DNA of 64,000 nucleotides, taken from contig JADFZW010000007.1 of NCBI GenBank assembly GCA_015232355.1, positions 104,865 to 168,864 of the forward strand, read 5' to 3'. The stretch comes from Oligoflexia bacterium (GTDB taxonomy: Bacteria > Bdellovibrionota > Bacteriovoracia > Bacteriovoracales > Bacteriovoracaceae). The notes under the pieces were generated by a model. That model did no database searches. It was given only the letters and a program-made list of their open reading frames with translations, and was not told the origin of the DNA. The position numbers and the translations under genes were made by a program. Position 1 is the first letter of the stretch. Each line of letters opens with the position of its first letter. Shown in pieces: positions 38,730 through 47,714 of this stretch.

Positions 38730-39713
38730 TTATCTTTTTTCTTTAGGACGTTTACCCATTAGATTAAATGGGTTTCCTTTCTGTAACGAACGATCTTTCG
38801 ACTTAGCATCCATCTTCATCTCTGCCACCAACACTACATCACCTTCAGCAAGACCACTTATCACTTCACTATTTTTTCCATCACTTATTCCTGTTACAAT
38901 TTCTCTATTCATATTACTACTACTTCTACTTAATAAAACCATCTTCTTTCCATTTTGTATTTTGATTGCTTCATTTGCAATAACGAGAACATTCTCTTTC
39001 ATGGCCACAACAAAAATCACATTGGCAGTCATTCCACTACGCATGTATGGTGGAATTTTAGAGGGTAAAACATCTACCAAATATGTTGTAACATTATTTA
39101 CTGTTTTGGCATCATAAGCAATTTTATCCACATTTGCAGTGATGGTTTCATTTGGATAGGCATCCAATATCACTCGTGCATTTTGCTTTAAAACTATCTG
39201 TGAAATATCTGTCTCATCAACTTGCGCTTTAACTGTAAGCATATCCGACATCACAAAAACACTCTCATTCGTAGTGAAGGTCTGGCCAACTTCAACATTT
39301 CTTAAAATTATTCTACCACTTATTGGAGCAATAATTGGTACTGCTTTATACAATTCCTCCCAACGTTTTAATTCAGCAACTCCTTGTCCTCTGGCGGAAT
39401 CCAAAAGTGCTGCTCTCTCTAATGAACTCATCATTGCTAAAGTTTGTCCACGACGAACGAGATCTCCTTCATTAACAAAAATTTTATCTAATCTACCTGC
39501 GATGGGTGGTTTTATTTCCAATCTATTCTTAGGTTGAATAACTCCAGTACTAAGTATGGTTACTTCAATATCATCTTTCACCACCTCTTCTTCACTGTAG
39601 GTTATCTGCGAACTACTATCCTTCTTATAAAAAAAATACCAGCTCGAACAAGCAACAATAAGGATGAATGGTATTATTACAAATAGTATAATTTTTTTAA
39701 AATTAGATTTTAT
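38730..39713 (-). CDS. macA: MacA-type periplasmic adaptor (HlyD family), apparent ATA start
   Basis: The body is a membrane-fusion adaptor: IKPPIAGRLDKIFVNEGDLV (first half-lipoyl), a short hairpin, then PISGRIILRNVEVGQTF (second half-lipoyl), and the beta-barrel and membrane-proximal domains. The first conventional codon, a GTG at 39584, would delete the inner-membrane anchor. Reading upstream in frame gives KSNFKKIILFVIIPFILIVA, a classical N-terminal anchor, and the only start-like codon before it is ATA at 39713. AAGGGG sits seven bases before it. This ATA overlaps the tolC stop (CCATAA). I therefore place the start at ATA, giving 327 residues. The hairpin is short compared with Escherichia coli MacA. 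It links MacB to TolC. Confidence 0.75.
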   Translation of the reverse strand: MKSNFKKIILFVIIPFILIVACSSWYFFYKKDSSSQITYSEEEVVKDDIEVTILSTGVIQPKNRLEIKPPIAGRLDKIFVNEGDLVRRGQTLAMMSSLERAALLDSARGQGVAELKRWEELYKAVPIIAPISGRIILRNVEVGQTFTTNESVFVMSDMLTVKAQVDETDISQIVLKQNARVILDAYPNETITANVDKIAYDAKTVNNVTTYLVDVLPSKIPPYMRSGMTANVIFVVAMKENVLVIANEAIKIQNGKKMVLLSRSSSNMNREIVTGISDGKNSEVISGLAEGDVVLVAEMKMDAKSKDRSLQKGNPFNLMGKRPKEKR

Positions 39714-41059
39714 GGGATCACCCCTTTTCCTTGCACCTCTTGCCAGTGTGCCTCTGCCAATATTCTTTCCTTATAACTTTGTAAAACATTTTTTTGTCTT
39801 GTTATTAATTCATTTTCAATTAAATCCCAATCATCAAAAGAGATCAATCCGTTATTATATTTACTCTTAGCAATTTGCGCTCGGATAATGGCCGCCTCTA
39901 AAAAACTTGAATCCACCTTTAACTTCTCAACTGATAATAAATATTTGCTATATGCCTCTCTTAAATCACTTTGTAGTTGCATATTCAAATCTCTTCTCTT
40001 CGATGAAAGAATTACTACCTCTTCTACTGCACTCTTAGTTCCATAATAATCTTTTCCTCCAGAAAATAGTGGGAAAGTAAGAGTTACTCCTACAGACCAA
40101 CGATCCCTTTGTGGTAATAAATGATCATCTTGTCTGCCAAATCCTCCATTCAAATTTAATGAGGGATAGAATGCCGATTGTGCTAATTTCAAATTTGCTT
40201 TTCCCACTCGCTCTTCCGCTACTACTTGCAAATAAGCAGGAGTTAATTTAACTAAATCTTTCACATTAACAGTGCTTTCGACAAAAGATTTCGCTAGCGG
40301 TTCATTAGTTGGAACATTTTCATCAACAATAAAATTAAAACTAAGCTTATCTTCTCGTCCTAAAATATTTGCCAACTTAGAACGAACCACTTGAATATTT
40401 TGTGTGTTTTGAAGTAAATCATATTTCGCCTGATCTGCGTACGCCTTAGATAACAAAACCGCTCCCTTATTTTCTCTTCCACCCTCAAAACGTAATTGAA
40501 CAAAAGTATAATTTTCTTTTCGTCTTTTGATTATATCCTGATTAAGTTTTAATAATTTTTGAGTATAAAGCAACTCCACATATGCCGACATCAAATCATA
40601 GCTCAGCTTTGCCTTCAACAAATCATATTTTATTTTAGCGATATTTAAATTAGCATCTGCCCTCTGAATTTTGGCAAAATCTTGCAATCCTGAGAATAGA
40701 TTTTGAGTTGCAGAAAGAGTCATGTTGTAATTTTTATTGGTATTGGTAATAATGGCAGAAGTTACTGAATTCTTATTCTCATACTCCTCATAGTTATAAC
40801 CTAAATTGGCGTTCACTTGCGGATAGAGTCCACTATAGGATCCTTTAAGTAAAAATCTATTCGATTCTACATTCTTAATCTCTGCTTGCAATTGTTGATT
40901 ATTTTTTATCAACTCATCAACACAATTCTTTAGCGTGAGCAATTCATCATGTTTTAAATTGTGGTTTACATCGTATTTTACATCGTGGTTTGCAAAAGTA
41001 TCAGAACTAAAAATATAATAAAAATAAAAATAAATATAAATAGCAAAAAAAATAATCAT
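39710..41059 (-). CDS. TolC-family outer-membrane efflux channel
   Basis: The 449-residue outer-membrane factor has a signal-like N-terminus and two OEP repeats of long coiled helices (KYDLLKAKLSYDLMSAYVELLY; NMQLQSDLREAYSKYLLSVEKL). Each has a beta-strand region, the second including WSVGVTLTFPLFSGG. It forms a trimeric channel crossing the outer membrane and periplasm. It is the first gene of a tripartite exporter with macA and macB; its stop overlaps the proposed macA start. Confidence 0.9.
   Translation of the reverse strand: MIIFFAIYIYFYFYYIFSSDTFANHDVKYDVNHNLKHDELLTLKNCVDELIKNNQQLQAEIKNVESNRFLLKGSYSGLYPQVNANLGYNYEEYENKNSVTSAIITNTNKNYNMTLSATQNLFSGLQDFAKIQRADANLNIAKIKYDLLKAKLSYDLMSAYVELLYTQKLLKLNQDIIKRRKENYTFVQLRFEGGRENKGAVLLSKAYADQAKYDLLQNTQNIQVVRSKLANILGREDKLSFNFIVDENVPTNEPLAKSFVESTVNVKDLVKLTPAYLQVVAEERVGKANLKLAQSAFYPSLNLNGGFGRQDDHLLPQRDRWSVGVTLTFPLFSGGKDYYGTKSAVEEVVILSSKRRDLNMQLQSDLREAYSKYLLSVEKLKVDSSFLEAAIIRAQIAKSKYNNGLISFDDWDLIENELITRQKNVLQSYKERILAEAHWQEVQGKGVIP
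39721..39726 (-). promoter_or_regulatory. ribosome-binding site before an ATA codon in the tolC-macA overlap
   Basis: AAGGGG on the minus strand lies seven bases before ATA 39713-39711, inside the last codons of the tolC-like gene. Confidence 0.6.
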
Positions 41060-41219
41060 TACTCTATTCCCATAACATAACCAGTCAATCGCTTACTAAA
41101 ATGTTATTACTAAAAGAGAAGATTTTCAATTGAAGTAATGATATATCAGAATAGATATTCTTAAGAAGTAAAATAGCAAACACAAAACAAAATAATAGAA
41201 TAATAGAATAATAGATCAT

Positions 41220-42347
41220 ATGATTCACATTGTAATAGGAACCAAAGCTCAATTAATAAAGATGGCCCCTATCATGCGCAAGCTTCAAGATAAGGGCATT
41301 ATATACAACTATATTTCCACCGGACAACATAAATTCACAATGGACGAAATTCGAGATAATTTCACTCTCAAAAATCCAGATCATATTCTCTATAATGGAA
41401 GAGATATTACCTCAATTATTCAAATGTTTTTTTGGGCCATTAATATTTTATTAAAGGTTCTCTTTTTCAAAAAAAAAATTTTCAACAACAACAACAGCAA
41501 TAACAATAAATCCGGAATTGTTTTAGTTCATGGTGATACCTTCTCAACTCTGCTTGGTGCTTTGATGGGCAAACTTGCAGGATTAAAAGTAGCTCACGTT
41601 GAATCTGGATTGCGCTCATTTAATTTGTTTCAACCTTTTCCAGAAGAACTTACTAGAATTGCAACTTTCTGGCTTGCAGACTATATGTTTTGTCCAGGTG
41701 AAATTCCTTTGAATAATCTAAAAAAATTTTCCAAAGGAAAAGTTAAAGTAAATACTCATGCAAACACTCTGCTCGATTCGCTAAACTTCGCTCTTCCTGC
41801 AATATCTAATCAAGATGGAGTGGATATCCCAAATGCTTCGAATACTTCCATAGAATATGGAATAGTCACTCTCCATCGCTTTGAAAATTTTCAAAATAAA
41901 AAAGCAACCGAAAAGGTTGTAGAAGCAGTTTGTGCTATTGCGGAAAAATTTCCACTGCTCTTTATTCTACATAAACCAACCCAAATTAATCTTGAAAAAT
42001 ATAATCTCTTGGAAAAATTAAAGACACATCCTAAAATTGAGTTGCGACCAAGATATGATTACTTCAAATTTATAAAACTTTTAATTCATGCAAAGTTTGT
42101 AGTTAGCGATGGAGGAAGCAACCAAGAAGAGTGCTTTTACCTGGGAAAACCAGTACTACTACTTCGAAATGTAACTGAACGTTGTGAAGGACTGGGAAAA
42201 AACGTTATCTTGAGCAAATTCGATTCTCAAATTATCGAAAATTTTCTTCTTCAGGTCGACAGCTACGCACATTCTAGAGTAGAGATTACCAATAAACTTC
42301 TTTCCCCTTCGGAGATTATAATTAATGAGTGTCAGAGATACATTTAA
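41220..42347 (+). CDS. UDP-N-acetylglucosamine 2-epimerase (WecB-like)
   Basis: The 375-residue GT-B-like epimerase is typical in its IGTKAQLIKMAPIMR opening, VLVHGDTFSTLLGALMG, AHVESGLRS, TLHRFENFQN and VVSDGGSNQEECFYLGKP. It probably converts UDP-GlcNAc to UDP-ManNAc or releases a related sugar for surface-glycan synthesis. The catalytic His/Glu residues are retained. No Shine-Dalgarno is evident before the ATG, and short AATAATAG repeats precede it. It is the first of five same-strand genes with very tight spacing, a glycan-building operon. Confidence 0.85.
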   Translation: MIHIVIGTKAQLIKMAPIMRKLQDKGIIYNYISTGQHKFTMDEIRDNFTLKNPDHILYNGRDITSIIQMFFWAINILLKVLFFKKKIFNNNNSNNNKSGIVLVHGDTFSTLLGALMGKLAGLKVAHVESGLRSFNLFQPFPEELTRIATFWLADYMFCPGEIPLNNLKKFSKGKVKVNTHANTLLDSLNFALPAISNQDGVDIPNASNTSIEYGIVTLHRFENFQNKKATEKVVEAVCAIAEKFPLLFILHKPTQINLEKYNLLEKLKTHPKIELRPRYDYFKFIKLLIHAKFVVSDGGSNQEECFYLGKPVLLLRNVTERCEGLGKNVILSKFDSQIIENFLLQVDSYAHSRVEITNKLLSPSEIIINECQRYI

Positions 42348-43746
42348 ACTTCTCATTAATACTTACGACAACGACAACGACAACGACAATCACTATAACT
42401 ATTATACCTACAACACAATTTTATTTATTATTTTTGTCGGTTATCTGGCCCAACTACTCTATCACGCAATTAAGTTACGCTATCTGGGAATTATTCCAGA
42501 TGAAGTAGAACACTACGCCCACATCCAACTCTATATAAATAACCTAACACTCTTTCTTCAAGATGGGCCGCAAACCTATCCCTTCGGTCCAGTAAGAACA
42601 ACTCCATTTTTATATTATTATTTAATGGGTGGATGTCTTAAATTAAACTCTCTCATAAATTTAAATCCCATTCTCTTCTTACGAATAATAAATGTGATAA
42701 TTGCAATAATCAAATTTCATTATATCTATCTACTAACAAAAGAGATCGTCAGTAGCAAAATCATTCAACTAACTATTATGATGGTTGCAACTAACATCTT
42801 GATGTATGTCGCTCTCTCGGCCGGAATAACTTATGACAATCTTGTTAATTGCCTAGCAGTTTGCTCATTCTATTACTTATTGAGATTTTTAAAGGGAGAG
42901 AGTGGTGAACGATTATTCAATCTAGCAATTTTTATTTTACTTTCTCTTATTGGAAATCTCACTAAGGTTACCTATCCCCCGCTCTTTCTCATGCAACTTA
43001 TCTTATTACTACCATTCTATAAAACTATGCCGCAAAAGGTGCCGCCGCGAAAGGTGCCGGCCGACCTTTTCCGCCCCAAATGGTTGTTAACAATTTCATC
43101 ACTGGTATTCTTTTTAGTTTTGAATTGCACTCTATATGGAAGAAATCTAATTCTCTATGGTTCACTGGAACCAAGCTGTCCGCAAGTGATCAATGAAAAA
43201 ATTTGTAGTAACTATAGTAGCTCATATGTAAGAGATGCTGATCTACAAAAAAATGTTAATCTTAATCCTCATAAACTTCCAATTACTCTTAATTTTTGGA
43301 ACTTCTTTGCAAAATATGTAGAGGAAAATTTAGGAAGTATCTTGGCCATTCACACCTATCAGTCAATATTTAAACACTACAAAGATCTTTATAAAGAAAA
43401 TACTCTAATGATTTTAGCATTGCTGATGTTATTTTTAGTTAATTTTAAAAGATGTTTTTATAACTATTCATTTAATGTATTATTTTTTAGCGCACTTGCT
43501 TATTTACTCCTCTTATTCACTCACAATTATTTAACCTATCAAAAATTTCATGTCTTTGGCATTGCACTTCAAGGACGATATACCTTTCCTGTGATTATAA
43601 ATATTGTTATAGTACTTACATATGGGGGAATGACTGGACTTCATCGCTACTTAAAGTGGCCACTCTTTCTCTTTGTCTCCTATGTTTTTATTAGGGGAAA
43701 TTTTTATTACTTTAAAAAGTTTGCTGATTCATTATGGTTTAATTAA
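42325..43746 (+). CDS. polytopic membrane protein, DUF2142/GT-C-like
   Basis: The 473-residue protein has about ten membrane segments and an N-terminal acidic motif (IIPDEVEHYAH) typical of DUF2142/GT-C glycosyltransferases, where an Asp-Glu after the first helix is catalytic. It is likely to move a lipid-linked sugar to the growing glycan. It overlaps the epimerase by 23 bases (GGAG 10 bases before the ATG). A run of Asp/Asn codons near the N-terminus comes from six-base repeats. A GC-rich repeat element inserts KVPPRKVPA in an extramembrane loop near residue 240. Confidence 0.75.
   Translation: MSVRDTFKLLINTYDNDNDNDNHYNYYTYNTILFIIFVGYLAQLLYHAIKLRYLGIIPDEVEHYAHIQLYINNLTLFLQDGPQTYPFGPVRTTPFLYYYLMGGCLKLNSLINLNPILFLRIINVIIAIIKFHYIYLLTKEIVSSKIIQLTIMMVATNILMYVALSAGITYDNLVNCLAVCSFYYLLRFLKGESGERLFNLAIFILLSLIGNLTKVTYPPLFLMQLILLLPFYKTMPQKVPPRKVPADLFRPKWLLTISSLVFFLVLNCTLYGRNLILYGSLEPSCPQVINEKICSNYSSSYVRDADLQKNVNLNPHKLPITLNFWNFFAKYVEENLGSILAIHTYQSIFKHYKDLYKENTLMILALLMLFLVNFKRCFYNYSFNVLFFSALAYLLLLFTHNYLTYQKFHVFGIALQGRYTFPVIINIVIVLTYGGMTGLHRYLKWPLFLFVSYVFIRGNFYYFKKFADSLWFN
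43029..43070. repeat. GC-rich dispersed repeat, copy 1 (inside a CDS)
   Basis: It contains two adjacent AAAGGTGCCG units followed by GGCCGACCTTTT, in otherwise AT-rich DNA. It matches the intergenic copy at 61802-61840 over most of its length and adds an in-frame loop to the membrane protein. Confidence 0.75.
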
Positions 43747-43760
43747 AGTTTAATATATAT

Positions 43761-44522
43761 ATGAATACCAATACTAATCTCACTCCTACTATCTCCTCCA
43801 TAAAGAAAAAGGATGCTATCTACTACTGGTACATGCAAAACTATAAAAAATATCTTGACCTCTACAACTCCAATAAAGAAAAGGAGCAGCATGGACTTTT
43901 TGTTGAATTGGGATCAGGAAGTGGATTATTAAAAGAAATTATTCCTCAAATTTTATGTACCGATGTTTTCTCTCATACAGGTATCGATATGGTTGTGGAT
44001 GCCACCAAGATGCCATTTGCAAATGAATCGGTTAATACATTTTTTATGACAAATGTTTTACATCACATACCAGATGTTGAACGAGCATTCGCTGAGATTG
44101 AACGCTGCTTGATTCCTGGAGGAAGCTGCTTGATTATTGATCATTATCCGCAAGGAGTGATCGCCAAATGGATTTTTAAATATTTCCATGAACCATTCGA
44201 CGAGAAAGCATCTAACTGGTCTCTTCCAACAAATGGTTTATTGTCTTCTGCTAATAGTGCACTTTCATGGATTGTTTTTTTTAGAGATCGAGAAATCTTT
44301 ATAAAAAAATTTCCACTACTCAAGATCAACTCTATTTCTCCACACGGTCCTCTTCTCTACTGGCTTGCTGGAGGATTAAAGAGTTGGAGTTTACTTCCTA
44401 ATGGAAATCTTTTTGCCTTTCTCAGACGATGGATAATTTATTTTGACAATTTTCTTATTAGTAAATGGCCAAACACTGGCAGCTTTATGGATATTTTATT
44501 AAATAAAAAGGATGATTTTTAA
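43761..44522 (+). CDS. SAM-dependent class I methyltransferase
   Basis: This 253-residue protein has motif I VELGSGSGLLKEI, an acidic GIDMVVDATKMPF, NVLHHIPDVERAFAEI and GGSCLIIDHYPQG, the layout of Methyltransf_11/25 enzymes. The C-terminal 90 residues are more hydrophobic and may bind a lipid-linked substrate. Its TAA is immediately followed by the ATG of the next gene. It is part of the glycan cluster and probably modifies a sugar or lipid carrier. Confidence 0.85.
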   Translation: MNTNTNLTPTISSIKKKDAIYYWYMQNYKKYLDLYNSNKEKEQHGLFVELGSGSGLLKEIIPQILCTDVFSHTGIDMVVDATKMPFANESVNTFFMTNVLHHIPDVERAFAEIERCLIPGGSCLIIDHYPQGVIAKWIFKYFHEPFDEKASNWSLPTNGLLSSANSALSWIVFFRDREIFIKKFPLLKINSISPHGPLLYWLAGGLKSWSLLPNGNLFAFLRRWIIYFDNFLISKWPNTGSFMDILLNKKDDF

Positions 44523-46022
44523 ATGTCCACAATTCAAACTCAAATCCAAACTCAAATCGATCAAAATGCTCTTAGAAGAGATTATTGGATTAATAAAAAT
44601 CGCTATTACTATAAAGATTTAAAATCTCTGCTCCAATACACAATACCCAAAGGTGCACGAGTATTAGAGATCGGCACAGGAACTGGAGATCTACTTAATG
44701 CTATCTCTCCTTCGTATGGTGTTGGTGTTGATATCTCATCTCAGATGATCAGCGCGGCCAAATCAAAATATCCTCATCTTCACTTTGTCTGCACGGCCGC
44801 GGAAAAATTAAATATAAATGCCAACACTGAAGAAGAAAAATTTGATTACATTATTATCTCGGATACATTAGCATATCTAACAGATATCCAACAAACGCTA
44901 CAACAATTAAAAAGATTAGCGAAATCAAGTGGCGATACTCGAGTGATATTTACATTCCATAACTTTTTTTGGGGACCAATTTTAAAAGCAGCAGAGTGGT
45001 TGGGGTTAAAAATGCCTCAAGAGCGACTTAATTGGTTAAATCAAAATGATCTATTAAATTTTTTATATCTAGAAGGATTTGATCTGATCAAAAGCGGTCA
45101 GCGATTTTTATGCCCTAAATATATTCCTTTTCTCTCCAACTTTTGTAATAAATATTTAGTTCAATTGCCATTTTTTAGAAGATTGAGCATCTATAGTTAT
45201 GTGGTAGCAAGAATTAACTCCAACTCCAATAACCACAATAACCACAATAACCACAACTACAGTGTAAGCGTAATTATCCCCGCTCGTAATGAAAAAGGAA
45301 ATATTGAAGATGCTGTAAAACGTGTTCCACTGATGGGTAAACACACAGAGATAATCTTTGTTGAAGGCAATTCTACTGATGATACCTTAGCAGAGATTAA
45401 AAGAATTTGTGAAAAATACAAAGATTACAAAGACCATAAAGATAAAATTGATCTCAAATATTTTGTACAAGATGGAAAAGGTAAGGGCGATGCCGTTCGC
45501 AAAGGATTTGAAAAGGCCACAGGGGATATTCTAATGATATTAGATGCTGACTTAACAGTTCCTCCAGAGGAGTTACCTAAATTTTATCATGCGATCGCTT
45601 CTGGCAAAGGTGAATTTATAAATGGTTCTAGATTAGTTTATCCTCTAGAAAAAGATTCCATGCGCATGCTTAACATTTTAGGAAATAAGTTTTTTTCTAT
45701 GTGCTTTACATGGCTTCTCTCGCAAAATTTAAAGGATACACTCTGTGGAACTAAAGTTATCTTCAACAGACACTATCTACAATTAATAAAAAACCGTAGC
45801 TACTTTGGTGAGTTTGATCCCTTTGGTGATTTTGATCTGATCTTTGGGGCCGCCAAACTCAATCTCAAAATCGTAGAAATTCCTATTCGCTACAAAGCAC
45901 GAACATATGGTGAAACTAATATATCCAGATTCTATCATGGATTATTGTTACTAAAGATGGTTATCTTTGCCATGAATAAGATTAAATTTATCTCTACACA
46001 CCCACACATAGCAAATAAATAA
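44523..46022 (+). CDS. fused SAM methyltransferase-glycosyltransferase family 2
   Basis: Residues about 1-230 form a methyltransferase with motif I VLEIGTGTGDLLNA, GVDISSQMISAA and FDYIIISDTLAYL. An Asn/His repeat linker (about 232-246) leads to a GT2 domain: VIIPARNEKGNIEDA, FVEGNSTDDTLAEI, then the DAD metal motif at 341-343, and a FGDFDLIFGAA region typical of DPM-like enzymes. It probably both methylates and glycosylates a polyprenyl-linked substrate, or couples the two steps. The fusion is tied to the next gene with no gap (TAAATG). Confidence 0.88.
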   Translation: MSTIQTQIQTQIDQNALRRDYWINKNRYYYKDLKSLLQYTIPKGARVLEIGTGTGDLLNAISPSYGVGVDISSQMISAAKSKYPHLHFVCTAAEKLNINANTEEEKFDYIIISDTLAYLTDIQQTLQQLKRLAKSSGDTRVIFTFHNFFWGPILKAAEWLGLKMPQERLNWLNQNDLLNFLYLEGFDLIKSGQRFLCPKYIPFLSNFCNKYLVQLPFFRRLSIYSYVVARINSNSNNHNNHNNHNYSVSVIIPARNEKGNIEDAVKRVPLMGKHTEIIFVEGNSTDDTLAEIKRICEKYKDYKDHKDKIDLKYFVQDGKGKGDAVRKGFEKATGDILMILDADLTVPPEELPKFYHAIASGKGEFINGSRLVYPLEKDSMRMLNILGNKFFSMCFTWLLSQNLKDTLCGTKVIFNRHYLQLIKNRSYFGEFDPFGDFDLIFGAAKLNLKIVEIPIRYKARTYGETNISRFYHGLLLLKMVIFAMNKIKFISTHPHIANK

Positions 46023-47714
46023 ATGAAAACAAAACAATTACAACTACTAATTATTGGTATTGTATTGCTAGCAACTCTTCTTCGAATGGTTGGAATTGGC
46101 TGGGGACTTCCAAGCAAAGAGATTTCTCATCTGCCATTTCACTGTGATGAAACTGCTGCAATTCATTTTCTCTCGAAGATGGATTGGAAAAAGGGAGATT
46201 TTAATCCTGAAGATGCTCATGCTGAAGGGACTTTGAGCGTTTATATTTGGGCCCTTGGTGATCATATTTTAAAGGGACTAGGTATTTTAAAAAAACGTGG
46301 CGATCAATTAGAAGGATATGATGAAAATTATCGCCACTATATAATCTATGGAAGAACTTTGAATGTGATCTTTGAATTACTTTCACTGTGGCTAATCTTC
46401 TTATCTTTGAAAAAAATTACAACTAGTTCCTCTTCCATCAGTTCCTACGCCCCATACTGGGGCATTCTGATCTGGGCGATTCTTCCCTTTGAAGTAATCC
46501 ATTCTCACTACATGCGCGCTCATAATATCGGCAACACGCTGATGCTTTTAATTATCTATTTCTCTGTGCCAGTGCAGGTGCTCTTCGCCGGTCTCTTCGT
46601 AGGCCTTGCGGCCGCCAACAGATATACTTATTTAATTATGATCTTTATCCCATTATCACTTCTCTACTTAAACAAACCAAATCTGAAATCTTGGTTTAGC
46701 TTTGATTATAGAGTTATAATTATTCTTCTCTCCACTCTCTTTGGTTTTTTCATTGGAGATATGCCACTATTTTTATCCTATTCAACAGTCAAACCATTTA
46801 TCGAATATCAAATGTCTTTTAGTTTAAAAGATGTTCCCTGGTATGATCTCTCTCGCACTTATTATTATATCGTAAATGTAATTCCACAGTCACTTGGGCC
46901 ACTATGGATAATTATCTACCCTGCAATTTTTTATGGATTATTTATTAAAAGATATCGCTTGATTTTTATCTCTTTTCTCACTCTAATAATTTTTTATCTC
47001 ATTCCATCAACTCAGCACTATCCTGTCTATGCTGGACGCTTGGTTTTACCACTCTTTCCTCTCTTTACTATTATGGCGGCACTAATGCTCGATCATCTCT
47101 TCGTCTTTGTCCAAAATTGCAATGGTAGCAACGGCCAAACAAAAAAAATTTATATCCCTCTAACAATAATTGTTGGTTTTATTTTTATCACCACTACACT
47201 CTACACTTGGTCTATTGTCTATGCCATGTCTAAGAGAGATCAAGATCCATACGTTCAATTCTATTCTTATTTTAAGGAATTAAAATTAAAATTAAAAGAA
47301 CAGCAACAACCCCGGCCCAAATTTGGAATGATCACTAAGGGCTGGGATTGGTTTCAACCAACCAACTTTGAATTCATATTAAATTCTATTCCCTTTGAGC
47401 GCTCAGGTGAAATTAAAAATAGTCAAAAAAACTATTTGCTACCAGAGGAAATGGTGGATTATTTAATTATCTATAGATTTGAAAAACCAACTGATGATTA
47501 TATTATGCAAAGGATGGATGAACTGTTGAATTCTAATAAGTATAAGTTGGAAAGAATATTTAGCAATAAAATTACTTTTGCAAATTTCGAACTAAACTAT
47601 CAAGATTATCCTCACGATTTTAGATATATTTTCCCTCAAATTTATCTACTTCAAAAAGTGCCGACCGACCGCCGCCCCCCCTTCTCCACCGAAATTAATC
47701 ATTATCCTCTATAA
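46023..47714 (+). CDS. membrane glycosyltransferase, GT39/ArnT-like
   Basis: The 563-residue protein has about a dozen membrane spans. Near the N-terminus, HCDETAAIHFLSKM carries the DE motif of PMT/ArnT-type (GT-C) sugar transferases that use polyprenyl-phosphate sugars. It is the last cluster gene and likely completes transfer onto the glycan or lipid acceptor. Its C-terminal tail (QKVPTDRRPPFSTE) comes from a GC-rich repeat copy, and the last 20 bases overlap the convergent gene's 3' end. Confidence 0.82.
   Translation: MKTKQLQLLIIGIVLLATLLRMVGIGWGLPSKEISHLPFHCDETAAIHFLSKMDWKKGDFNPEDAHAEGTLSVYIWALGDHILKGLGILKKRGDQLEGYDENYRHYIIYGRTLNVIFELLSLWLIFLSLKKITTSSSSISSYAPYWGILIWAILPFEVIHSHYMRAHNIGNTLMLLIIYFSVPVQVLFAGLFVGLAAANRYTYLIMIFIPLSLLYLNKPNLKSWFSFDYRVIIILLSTLFGFFIGDMPLFLSYSTVKPFIEYQMSFSLKDVPWYDLSRTYYYIVNVIPQSLGPLWIIIYPAIFYGLFIKRYRLIFISFLTLIIFYLIPSTQHYPVYAGRLVLPLFPLFTIMAALMLDHLFVFVQNCNGSNGQTKKIYIPLTIIVGFIFITTTLYTWSIVYAMSKRDQDPYVQFYSYFKELKLKLKEQQQPRPKFGMITKGWDWFQPTNFEFILNSIPFERSGEIKNSQKNYLLPEEMVDYLIIYRFEKPTDDYIMQRMDELLNSNKYKLERIFSNKITFANFELNYQDYPHDFRYIFPQIYLLQKVPTDRRPPFSTEINHYPL
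47653..47685. repeat. GC-rich dispersed repeat, diverged copy 3
   Basis: AAAAAGTGCCGACCGACC followed by a run of seven C, related to the other GC-rich copies. It lies at the 3' end of the GT39-like gene and supplies its C-terminal residues. Confidence 0.55.
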
